Shown piece by piece: positions 22,802-31,185 of a stretch of DNA of 64,000 nt. Both the position numbers and the translations under genes were made by a program. Every line of letters starts with the position of its first letter. The first letter of the stretch is position 1. Location of the stretch: the NCBI RefSeq assembly GCF_023073315.1, contig NZ_JADPJH010000026.1:145847-209846 (forward strand), read 5' to 3'. The DNA is from Bradyrhizobium sp. 1 (lineage in GTDB: Bacteria; Pseudomonadota; Alphaproteobacteria; Rhizobiales; Xanthobacteraceae). The notes under the pieces were generated by a model. It saw nothing but the letters and a program-made list of their open reading frames with translations, ran no database searches and was not told the origin of the DNA.

Positions 22802-25800
22802 TCAGGCCACCGCCGCGACAGGCGCGGCGTCTCCCGGATTGAACAGCTTGCGCACTTCGGCCGCCGGCTTCGGCTTGCTGAACAGATAGCCCTGCATCTC
22901 CGTGCAGCCGAGCGCGCGCAGCATCTCGCGCTGGGCCTCGGTCTCGACGCCCTCGGCGACCGTGGTCATGTTGCTGGCGGCAGCGATGTTCACGACGGCC
23001 TGCACGATGACAGGCGCGCCGCTGGTCTCCGCGATATCGGCGACGAAGCAGCGGTCGATCTTGATCTTGTCGAACGGGAAACGCTTCAGGTAGCTCAGCG
23101 AGGAATAGCCGGTGCCGAAATCGTCGAGCGCGATACGCACGCCGATGGCGCGGAGCTGGTGCAGGATCGAGAGCGCCGCCTCGTCGTCCCGGATCAGCAC
23201 GGCCTCGGTAATCTCGAGCTCGAGCCGGGAGGGAGCGAGCCCGGAGGCGGCGAGCGCGCCCGCAATCCGCAGCGCCAGCGTGTCGCATTTGAGCTGCACC
23301 GGCGAGACGTTGACCGCGATCCGCACATGCGCCGGCCAGGTCGCGGCCTCGTTGCAGGCGGTACGCAGCACCCAGTCGCCAAGTTCGGTGATCAGGCCGG
23401 TATCCTCTGCGATCGGAATGAACTCCGCCGGCGAGATCATGCCGCGCTCGGGGTGGCGCCAGCGCAGCAGCGCCTCGCAGCCCGAGACTTCGTTGGTGCG
23501 CAAATCGACCAGCGGCTGGTAGTGGATCTCGAAGCCGCCATTCACCAGGGCCTGGCGCAAATCCTGCTCCAGGGTCAGGCGCGCCCTGGCGCATGCGTCC
23601 ATCGCCGGCTCGAAGAAGCGATGGGTGCGGCGGCCCGAAGCCTTGGCGCCATACATTGCAAGGTCGGCGTTCTTGATGAGCTGGTCGAGATCGGTGCCGT
23701 CCTGCGGCGCCAGCGCGATGCCGATGCTGGCATCGGTGGAGAGCTGATGGCCGAGGCAATGATAGGGCTGCCGGATCGCCTCGTAGATCCGTGTCACGAA
23801 TGACAGAACCTCGGCGGAGGACCGCACTGCCGTCTGGATCACCGCGAATTCGTCACCGCCGAGCCGCGCGATCAGATCGCCTTTCTTGAGGCAGCCGCGC
23901 AGGCGCGTCGCGATCGCCTTCAGCAGCTCGTCGCCGACGTGATGGCCGAGCGAATCGTTGATGCCCTTGAACTCGTCGACGTCGATATAGAGCAATGCGA
24001 ATTGCTGGCCGCCTGCGACCTTTTCCAGCTCGCGCTCGATTTGCTCGCGGAACAGCGTGCGGTTCGGCAGGTCGGTCAGCGCATCGTAATGCGCCATATG
24101 CGCGATCTTCTCATGGGCACGCCGCCGCTCGGTGACGTCCTCGATGACGCTGATGAGGTAGCGCGGCTCGCCGGACTTGTCGCGAATGCCGATGCGGGTC
24201 GAGGTGATATAGCGCGGTCCCTTGGTCTGGCTTTGCCAGGCATGCTCGTCCTTGAACAATCCCTCGGCGGTTTGCAGCGCCTTGCTGTCGTCTTCCGTGA
24301 CGATCCTGGCTGTGTCATCCGGGTAGAGGTCGAACGGGGTCTTGCCGATGATCGCTTCACTGGATTGGCCGAATTGCTCCTCGGCGGTGCGGTTGATCAG
24401 CAGATATTCCCGCGTTCCAGCGTCCTTCACCGTGATCTGGGAGGGGATGTGATCGATGATCTCGCGCAGGAACATGTAGTTGCGGTCGCGCTCCTGCTCG
24501 AGATGGCGCCGCTCGGTGATCTCCTCGATCGTGGCGACCCAGCCGCCCTGCGCGAGCGGGGTGTTGATGACCTGGAAGGCGCGGCCGCTGGGCAGCTCAT
24601 GGATCCTGGTGGAGACCGTGCCTTCGGCGACCACCCGCATCACATCGGCGCAAAACGCCTCGACGTCGCCGCCGAACGCGCCACGCTCCTTGCGATGGTA
24701 CATGGCCTCGCGGATGTGGGTGCCGGGCTTGATGACGTCGTGGGAGAGGCCGAACATGTCGGCGTAGCGGCGGTTGCAGGTGACGATGGTGCCGCCTGCG
24801 TCGTACAGGATCAGCCCTTGCGACATGTTGTTCAAGGCGGTGTCGAGCCGCTGCCGCTCCGACTCGATCCGCTGCTGGGCCTCGCGGTTCTGCCGGTCGA
24901 TCTGACGAATGATCAGATAGAGGATCAGCGCGATCACGGTGGCCGAAAGCATTGCCGTGGTGACCATGAAGCCGGTTTGCTGCCGCCAGTCCGCAAGCGC
25001 TGCGCTCATCGTGTTGGTTGCGACGATGACCAGCGGAAAATGGCCCAACGATGCGGCCGAGCCCAGCCGCTCCTCGCCGTCGAAGGGGCTTGTGACGCGA
25101 AGCGTCTGCTGGCCGCCATCAGCCAGCACTTTCTGCATCAGCGGTGCGTTCTTGTAGCTCGTCCCGATCATGGCTTCGATATGCGGGTAGCGCGCCAGCA
25201 TCTTGCCTTCGCGGTCGAACAGTGAGATCGCCGTGCCCTCGGCGAGCGCCACGGATGCGAAATAATTCTGGTAGCTGTCCGGATCGATCCGGCGGACCAT
25301 CGCGCCGAAGAAGGTGCCGTCGGTGCCGTTCAGCCGGCGCGCGACGACCGTCGTCCATTTGCCGATGAGGAAGCTGCGGACGGATTCCAGCGCCACCGGC
25401 TCGGCCATCGGATTCGATTTGAACGCCTGAAAGTAGGCGCGCGTAGAGACGTTGATCTTGGGCAGCGGTTGGGATCGCGACCAGTTGATGATCTCGCCGT
25501 CGGCATCGTAGATCACGATGTCGCCGAGATAGGATACGGCGCTGATCTTGCCCCGCAGCATCTCATTGGCTGCCGGTCCCGACATCCGCTCGCGGAACAT
25601 CGCGGCTGAATTGATCTCCGGCAGTTTCATCTGCCCGATCAGATCGGCGGCGACGACGTCGGAATCCTGGAATTGCTGATCGAAGTGCCGCGCGATCAGC
25701 TGCACGGTGTTTTCGAGCTCGCGCTCGCGGTTGGCGAGGGTCCGCTCGCGAAACTCGCCGATGGCCATGGCGGTCACGGTGAATATTCCCGCGACCAGCA

Positions 25801-25912
25801 GCATGCCGCTCAGGGTCAGCCACAGCACGGGGCCGCGCCGCATCGCTGCCTCCCAGCCGCGTCTCGCGGCTAGGGACATTTCGGCTGCGATCCCTGTAAA
25901 GGCCTGGCGCAT
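22802..25912 (-). CDS. Membrane GGDEF-EAL protein with PAS sensors
   Basis: This 1036-residue protein has a first transmembrane segment (about 30-55), a periplasmic Cache-like sensor of about 270 residues, a second segment (MVTTAMLSATVIALILYLII), two PAS domains, a GGDEF domain (RLGGDEFAVI, intact) and an EAL domain (CEALLRWRHPERG, NVSPVQ, LDDFGTGYSSL, all present). The I-site Arg is replaced (KKGD), so feedback inhibition is probably lost. Both cyclase and phosphodiesterase activities look possible. ATG 25912 directly follows GGGAGGGGGGA; a GTG ten codons earlier is less likely. Co-transcribed with the PAS-GGDEF gene behind it. Confidence 0.93.
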   Translation of the reverse strand: MRQAFTGIAAEMSLAARRGWEAAMRRGPVLWLTLSGMLLVAGIFTVTAMAIGEFRERTLANRERELENTVQLIARHFDQQFQDSDVVAADLIGQMKLPEINSAAMFRERMSGPAANEMLRGKISAVSYLGDIVIYDADGEIINWSRSQPLPKINVSTRAYFQAFKSNPMAEPVALESVRSFLIGKWTTVVARRLNGTDGTFFGAMVRRIDPDSYQNYFASVALAEGTAISLFDREGKMLARYPHIEAMIGTSYKNAPLMQKVLADGGQQTLRVTSPFDGEERLGSAASLGHFPLVIVATNTMSAALADWRQQTGFMVTTAMLSATVIALILYLIIRQIDRQNREAQQRIESERQRLDTALNNMSQGLILYDAGGTIVTCNRRYADMFGLSHDVIKPGTHIREAMYHRKERGAFGGDVEAFCADVMRVVAEGTVSTRIHELPSGRAFQVINTPLAQGGWVATIEEITERRHLEQERDRNYMFLREIIDHIPSQITVKDAGTREYLLINRTAEEQFGQSSEAIIGKTPFDLYPDDTARIVTEDDSKALQTAEGLFKDEHAWQSQTKGPRYITSTRIGIRDKSGEPRYLISVIEDVTERRRAHEKIAHMAHYDALTDLPNRTLFREQIERELEKVAGGQQFALLYIDVDEFKGINDSLGHHVGDELLKAIATRLRGCLKKGDLIARLGGDEFAVIQTAVRSSAEVLSFVTRIYEAIRQPYHCLGHQLSTDASIGIALAPQDGTDLDQLIKNADLAMYGAKASGRRTHRFFEPAMDACARARLTLEQDLRQALVNGGFEIHYQPLVDLRTNEVSGCEALLRWRHPERGMISPAEFIPIAEDTGLITELGDWVLRTACNEAATWPAHVRIAVNVSPVQLKCDTLALRIAGALAASGLAPSRLELEITEAVLIRDDEAALSILHQLRAIGVRIALDDFGTGYSSLSYLKRFPFDKIKIDRCFVADIAETSGAPVIVQAVVNIAAASNMTTVAEGVETEAQREMLRALGCTEMQGYLFSKPKPAAEVRKLFNPGDAAPVAAVA

Positions 25913-26088
25913 TCCCCCCTCCCTGGAGGAACAGGAATACACCGCACAAATGGCGTAAAGCTTAGGAAAGCCAGTTACCTAAGCATTAATCCAGTTGCGC
26001 TGTCCGGCCGGTATGCAGCGGGGCTGGAATCACCTCGCGGTTGCGCGGGTTCCCGCGACAATCGCTGCGCTGCATCATTAATCGTGGC

Positions 26089-27174
26089 TTAATGCGAGGC
26101 GCCCGTGCTCTTGTCGCCGCCGCCATTGCGGAGACGTCCGACCACGCCGGTCGGAAAGAAATAGACGCTGGCAATGAACAGCAGTCCGAGCCACAGCAGC
26201 CAGCGATCGGGGTGGAGAAGCCCCGGCAGCAGCGGCAAGCCGGCTTCCGACGCCGCCTTGGAGGCGACGCCCATCAGCGACTGCAGATAGTTCTGGGCGA
26301 GGATGAAGATGGTGGCGCCGATGATCGCGCCGTAGATCGTGCCCATGCCGCCGATCACGACCATCAGCAGGATGTCCAGCATGATCGAGAAGCTGAGCGA
26401 GGTGTCGGGGCCGGCATAACGCAGCCACAGCGCGTTCAGGATGCCGGCGCCGGCGGCGACGAGGGCGGCGAGGCAGTTGGCGTAGCTCAAATGGAAGACG
26501 GTGCGGAAGCCGAGCGCTTCGGCGCGAAAGCGGTTCTCGCGGATCGCTTGCAGCACGCGCCCGAACGGCGAGTTCACGACGCGCAGCAGCGCGAGGATCA
26601 TCAGGGCCGAGACGGCGAACACCAGATAGAAGGTCAGAATCCGGCCGTTGATCTCGAAGCCGAACAGGCTTTTGGAGATCAGCACGGTGCCGGGACGCAG
26701 CAGCTCGGGCAGCTGGAAGCTGCGCCCGTCCTCGCCGCCGGTCAGCCAGGACAGCTGCGAGGCCAGCACCTGGAAGGCGGAGGCGACCGCGAGCGTGATC
26801 ATGGCGAAAAAGATCGCGGCGACCCGCAACGAAAACAATCCGATCGCTAGCGCCAGCAGCGCGGCCAGCGGCAGGCCGACGACGATGCCGGTTGCGACCG
26901 CGGCCCAGTTCGGGCCCATCCCGTATAGCGCGATCGCGATGGCGTAGCTGCCGATGCCGTAGAACATGGTGTGGGCGAACGACACCGAGCCGGTATAGCC
27001 GAGCAGCAAATCGTAGGAGGCGACCAGCGCGGCGAACACGCAGATCTTGGCCGCGACGTTCAGCGCCTTGGCGCCCGGGAACAGGAACGGCGTCGCCGCC
27101 AGCGCCAGGATGATGACGACGAGGAGCAGCGTGAGCACGCGGCTGCGCGGCGGATCGCCGGAGAGAAGCATCAT
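26089..27174 (-). CDS. livM: Branched-chain amino acid-type ABC permease (LivM)
   Basis: This 361-residue inner-membrane permease has about ten hydrophobic segments and LivM landmarks: LLGYTGSVSFAHTMFYGIGSYAIAI, SPFGRVLQAIRENRFRAEALGF (the EAA-like loop that contacts the ATPases) and MLDILLMVVIGGMGTIYGAIIG. It forms the transport channel with LivH. Start ATG 27174 overlaps the livH stop by 4 nt. The set livG-F-H-M with its binding protein imports an amino acid, amide or related compound; the ligand is unknown. Confidence 0.94.
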   Translation of the reverse strand: MMLLSGDPPRSRVLTLLLVVIILALAATPFLFPGAKALNVAAKICVFAALVASYDLLLGYTGSVSFAHTMFYGIGSYAIAIALYGMGPNWAAVATGIVVGLPLAALLALAIGLFSLRVAAIFFAMITLAVASAFQVLASQLSWLTGGEDGRSFQLPELLRPGTVLISKSLFGFEINGRILTFYLVFAVSALMILALLRVVNSPFGRVLQAIRENRFRAEALGFRTVFHLSYANCLAALVAAGAGILNALWLRYAGPDTSLSFSIMLDILLMVVIGGMGTIYGAIIGATIFILAQNYLQSLMGVASKAASEAGLPLLPGLLHPDRWLLWLGLLFIASVYFFPTGVVGRLRNGGGDKSTGASH

Positions 27175-28181
27175 CGGCTGGTCACCGCATAGAGGCCGCG
27201 CGGCCGCCACATCAGAATGGCGACCATCAGCAGAATGTTGGAGACGAGGGCGAGTTTCGGTACCAGGAAGCCGCCGTAATTGGCGACCATCGCCACCAAA
27301 ATCGCGCCGATGAAGCAGCCGCCGATCGAGCCCAGGCCGCCGATGATGACGACGACGAAAATCAAGACGGTGAGCTCGTCGCTCATGGAGGCGTGGACCT
27401 GCTCGCGATACAGCGCCCACATCACGCCGCCGAGGCCGGCGAGCGCCGATCCCGTCATGAACACGCCGAGGAACAGTCGTCGGATGCGATAGCCGAGCGC
27501 CTCGACCATCTCCCGGTTCTCGACGCCGGCGCGAATCAGGAGGCCGAGCTTGGTGCGGTTGAGCACGAGCTGGATCGCGATAAAGACACCCAGCCCGATC
27601 AGCATCGCCAGCACGCGATATTTGGCAATTGCGACGTCGCCGAAGATGAAGGAGCCGCGCAGCGAGGTCGGCAGCGGCATCGGGATGATCTGCGGTCCCC
27701 ATAGCGCGTACATCGTCTGCTCGGCGACGATCAGGCCGCCCGTCGTCATCAGGATCTGCTTCAGATGCTGGCCGTAGACGGGCAGGATCAGCACGCGCTC
27801 CACGACCAGGCCGAGCGCGCCGGAGACCGCCATCGACAGCAGCGCCGCCGGCGCCAGCACAGCGAGGTTGATCCAGAGCGAATCTGCCTGCATTGAGGCC
27901 GCGAACGGCGCCAGCACCAGCGTTGCGACATAGGCGCCGACCGCGATGAAGGCGCCGTGGCCGAAATTGAGCACGTCCATCAGGCCGAACACCAGCGTCA
28001 GGCCGGAGGCCATGATGAAGATCATCATGCCCATCGCGAGGCTCGCCGCCGTCAGCGTCAGCCAGGTGCTGGGTGAGCCGATCAGGGGGATCATCACGAG
28101 GGCGAGCGCGATCGGCAGCAGGATCGGTGCGATGTCGCGCTTCGGTTTCGGCAGCGGATCGGCAGCGGCAATCTCGGTCAC
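27171..28181 (-). CDS. livH: Branched-chain amino acid-type ABC permease (LivH)
   Basis: This 336-residue permease has LivH features: MASGLTLVFGLMDVLNFGHGAFIAVGAY, RTKLGLLIRAGVENREMVEALG (coupling loop) and VVIIGGLGSIGGCFIGAI. Eight or more membrane segments. It starts with GTG at 28181, whose last two bases are in the stop of livF (GTGA overlap), and its own stop overlaps livM. The unusual start codon within the overlap supports translational coupling. Confidence 0.94.
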   Translation of the reverse strand: MTEIAAADPLPKPKRDIAPILLPIALALVMIPLIGSPSTWLTLTAASLAMGMMIFIMASGLTLVFGLMDVLNFGHGAFIAVGAYVATLVLAPFAASMQADSLWINLAVLAPAALLSMAVSGALGLVVERVLILPVYGQHLKQILMTTGGLIVAEQTMYALWGPQIIPMPLPTSLRGSFIFGDVAIAKYRVLAMLIGLGVFIAIQLVLNRTKLGLLIRAGVENREMVEALGYRIRRLFLGVFMTGSALAGLGGVMWALYREQVHASMSDELTVLIFVVVIIGGLGSIGGCFIGAILVAMVANYGGFLVPKLALVSNILLMVAILMWRPRGLYAVTSR

Positions 28182-28900
28182 TGATGCGCCTCCAGGCTCA
28201 GGCCGAGCAGCCGCTCCTGCAGCGGCACGTCGGCGGCCAAGGCCGCCATCTCGCCGCGATGGACGATGGTGCCGTTGTCCATGACCAGCACGTTGTCACC
28301 AAGCTCGCGGGCGGCAAAGAAATTCTGTTCCACCAAAAGGATCGTCGCGCCCCTGCGCTTGATCTCCTTCAGGCACTCGATCAGCGCCACGATGATCGCA
28401 GGCGCCAGCCCCTTGGTCGGCTCGTCGATCAGCAAGAGCTTGCGCGGCTCGATGATCGCGCGCGCGATCGAGAGCATCTGCTTTTGCCCGCCCGAGAGAC
28501 TGCCCGCACGCGACAGCCAGAACCGGCGCAGCGCCGGGAAGAAGCCAAAGATCCAGTCCAGCTGCTTGTCGTCCATCGGCCCGTCGCGGGCCGCCAGCAC
28601 GAGATTTTCCTTCACCGTGAGGTCGGAAAACACGGCCATGCTCTCGGGCACATAGCCGACGCCGAGCCGCGCGATATCAGGCGTGGCGCGGCCCTCGATG
28701 CGCTCGCCGGCGAGGCTGATCTCGCCGGAGGAAGCCTGCCACAGGCCCATGATGGTGCGCAGCGTCGTAGTCTTGCCGGCGCCGTTGCGGCCGAGCAGCA
28801 TCGTGGTCTGCCCTTGCTGGACCGCGAGGTCGATGCCCTGGAGGATGTGATAGCGGCCGATATGGGTGTGCACGCCGGAGAGTTTGAGCAGGTCTGTCAT
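28178..28900 (-). CDS. livF: ABC transporter ATP-binding protein (LivF)
   Basis: This 240-residue ATPase has Walker A GRNGAGKTT, signature LSGGQKQML, Walker B KLLLIDEPTKGL and switch region LLVEQNFFAA, matching LivF. It powers the LivHM channel together with LivG. Its ATG lies within the livG stop (ATGA) and its stop overlaps the livH GTG. Confidence 0.95.
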   Translation of the reverse strand: MTDLLKLSGVHTHIGRYHILQGIDLAVQQGQTTMLLGRNGAGKTTTLRTIMGLWQASSGEISLAGERIEGRATPDIARLGVGYVPESMAVFSDLTVKENLVLAARDGPMDDKQLDWIFGFFPALRRFWLSRAGSLSGGQKQMLSIARAIIEPRKLLLIDEPTKGLAPAIIVALIECLKEIKRRGATILLVEQNFFAARELGDNVLVMDNGTIVHRGEMAALAADVPLQERLLGLSLEAHQ

Positions 28901-29673
28901 GCTGCGCCCTCTGAAGCTTTCTTGGGCGCGACGCCGAGATAGGCTTGCTGCACGATCGGCGAGGCGATCACCTCGGCCGGCAGACCATCCGCAACGAGTT
29001 GGCCGTTATGCAGCACGATGATGCGGTCGGCGAGCGAGCGGACCACGTCCATCTTGTGTTCGACCAGCAGGATGATCTTGCTCTTGTCCTGCTTGAGCTG
29101 CGCGATCAGGTTGAGGACAACAGGGACCTCGTCGATGCTCATGCCCGCGGTCGGCTCGTCGAACATGAACACTTTCGGCTGCAGCGCGATCATCAGCGCG
29201 ACCTCGAGCTTGCGCTGATCGCCATGCGATAGCGCGGTCGCGGCGACGCCGCGTCGGCCACCGAGCGCGACCTGATCGAGGATGGCGTCGGCGCGCGCGA
29301 TCAAGTCGCGGCGGACCATCCAGGGCCGCAGCATGTCGTAATGCGTACCATCAGCCGCCTGCACCGCGAGGCGGACGTTTTCCTCCACCGTCAGGTTCGG
29401 AAACAGGTTCGTGAGCTGGAACGCGCGCCCGAGGCCGGCGCGGGTCCGCAGCGGCGCGGAATGCTGGGTGATGTCGGTGCCGTCGAACAGGATGTGGCCT
29501 GCGGAGGCGCGCAGCTGGCCCGAGATCAAATTGAAATAGGTGGTCTTGCCGGCGCCGTTGGGTCCGACGATGGCGGTGAGCTCGCCCGGGCGGAACGTGC
29601 AGGTGACGTTGTTGACCGCGACATGGCCGCCGAAGCGAATGGTGAGGTCGCGGGTTTCTAAGCTCAACGTCAT
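28897..29673 (-). CDS. livG: ABC transporter ATP-binding protein (LivG)
   Basis: This 258-residue ATPase carries Walker A GPNGAGKTT, signature ALSHGDQRKLEVA (LSHGD variant typical of this branch), Walker B VFMFDEPTAGM and LLVEHKMDVV. It also has the LivG-specific RAFQLTNLFPNLTVEENV. It pairs with LivF. The ATG at 29673 has a weak ribosome site; the frame upstream runs through repeat DNA and is not coding. It is first of the four overlapping genes, 159 nt after the binding-protein gene. Confidence 0.94.
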   Translation of the reverse strand: MTLSLETRDLTIRFGGHVAVNNVTCTFRPGELTAIVGPNGAGKTTYFNLISGQLRASAGHILFDGTDITQHSAPLRTRAGLGRAFQLTNLFPNLTVEENVRLAVQAADGTHYDMLRPWMVRRDLIARADAILDQVALGGRRGVAATALSHGDQRKLEVALMIALQPKVFMFDEPTAGMSIDEVPVVLNLIAQLKQDKSKIILLVEHKMDVVRSLADRIIVLHNGQLVADGLPAEVIASPIVQQAYLGVAPKKASEGAA

Positions 29674-29726
29674 TGGAAGTCCGGCGAATGATGAGATGAG
29701 AATATATCCGCGACCACGCCACGCCC

Positions 29727-29818
29727 CCTCCCCCGCTTGCGGGGGAGGGCTGGGGAGAGGGTGTCTCCGCAATCGAGAACCCCAGGAGAACAGAGCCCTC
29801 TCCCGCAAGCGGGAGAGG
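29727..29818. repeat. Two hairpins of the CCCTCTCCC repeat family
   Basis: CCTCCCCCGC-TT-GCGGGGGAGG (29727-29748) and CCTCTCCCGC-AA-GCGGGAGAGG (29797-29818) flank a spacer between the binding-protein gene and livG. They may reduce read-through so that the binding protein is made in excess over the membrane parts. A relative lies at 38167-38194. Confidence 0.8.
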
Positions 29819-29832
29819 TGAAGCAAGAGAGA

Positions 29833-31017
29833 TCAGCGCTTGTTCTTAACCGGAACGTCCATGTCCTCGATCTTCAACTCGCGCACCGGCTCGAGCACGG
29901 CCCAGGCGACGTTCGGATCGACCTTGACCTTGAAGTGATACATGCTCTGCAGCGCCTGATGGTCTTCTTTCCGGAACACCATCTTGCCCTTCGGCGTGTC
30001 GAACTCCAGGCCTTCCATCGCCGTGATCAGCTTCTCGGTGTCGGTCGATTTCGCCTTGGTGACCGCGGCGACGACGGACATCGCGGCGGCAAACCCGCCC
30101 GCGGTGAAGAAGTCCGGCGGCGCCTTGAACCGCTTCTGGTGCTCGGCGACGAACCAGTCGTTCACCGGATTCTTCGGGATGTCGTAGTAGTAATAGGTCG
30201 CGCCTTCCATGCCCGGCAGGCCCTTATACGCCGCGAGCGCCGGCAGGATGTTGCCGCCGGTGGAGAGCTCGATGCCATAGCGCTTCGGGTCCATGTCCTG
30301 GAGTTTTGCCAGCGGATTGCCGGCGCCGGCCCAGATCACCCAGATGATCTTACGGCCCGGCTTGTCTTTCAGCGCATCAAACAGGCGCTGGCCGACCGCG
30401 GTGAAGTCGGTGGTCGAGGTCGGGGCGTATTCCTCGGCGGCGAGCGTCGCGCCGGTCTTGGCGAGCGCTTCCTTGAAGGCGCCGACGCCGTCACGGCCGA
30501 ACGCATAGTCCTGCGCCAGCGTCGCAACGGTGACGCCCTGCTTGCCGATCGCGACCGCGTTGGAGATCGCGTCCTGCGACGAATTGCGTCCGGTGCGGAA
30601 GATGTAGCGATTCCACTTCTCGCCGGTAATCTGGTCCGCGACCGCGGGCTCGACGATGAGGATCTTCTTGTTCTCCTCGGCGACGGGGAGAATGGCGAGC
30701 GCTGCGGCCGACGAGGTCGTGCCGATCGCGATGTCGGCCTTGTCGTCCTGGTAGGCCTCCGCGAGCGCGGCCTTGGAAAGGTCGGGCTTGCCCTGGTCGT
30801 CCTTGGTGATGACGACGATCTTGCGGCCGTCGAGCGTCATCGTGCCCTTGGTGGCGTATTCAAAGCCCATTTGCAGGCCGGTCTCGGTCTGCTTGGCGTA
30901 AGCCTCGAGCGGGCCGGTCTTGCCGTAGATCAGCGCGATCTTGAGGTCGTCGGCGCGCGCGGAGCTGCTCGCGGCCAGGCCGATGATGGCTGCTGTGAGA
31001 ATGAGCGATCGACGCAC
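29833..31017 (-). CDS. Branched-chain amino acid-type ABC substrate-binding protein
   Basis: This 394-residue periplasmic binding protein starts at GTG 31017 (GGGAGGG 7 nt upstream), has a signal peptide (RRSLILTAAIIGLAASSSARA) and the LivJ-type two-lobed fold: DLKIALIYGKTGPLEAYAKQ, IGTTSSAAALAILPVAEE, GQRLFDALKDKPG. It delivers ligand to the LivHMGF transporter encoded downstream. The family covers amino acids, amides, urea and aromatic acids; the ligand is not clear. Confidence 0.92.
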   Translation of the reverse strand: MRRSLILTAAIIGLAASSSARADDLKIALIYGKTGPLEAYAKQTETGLQMGFEYATKGTMTLDGRKIVVITKDDQGKPDLSKAALAEAYQDDKADIAIGTTSSAAALAILPVAEENKKILIVEPAVADQITGEKWNRYIFRTGRNSSQDAISNAVAIGKQGVTVATLAQDYAFGRDGVGAFKEALAKTGATLAAEEYAPTSTTDFTAVGQRLFDALKDKPGRKIIWVIWAGAGNPLAKLQDMDPKRYGIELSTGGNILPALAAYKGLPGMEGATYYYYDIPKNPVNDWFVAEHQKRFKAPPDFFTAGGFAAAMSVVAAVTKAKSTDTEKLITAMEGLEFDTPKGKMVFRKEDHQALQSMYHFKVKVDPNVAWAVLEPVRELKIEDMDVPVKNKR

Positions 31018-31185
31018 GGTGGTCCCTCCCTGATGAAATACCTTGCCCACAGCGATTTGCATAACAACGCAAACATTGCAATTCCACCTTCCGGCGAAGC
31101 TTGCTGCGGGCTTGTGTGACAATGTCTTGACGTGCTGGTGGCGGATTGCAGCTGCCGAAGAAATCGGCAGCCCGAGACGGAGCGG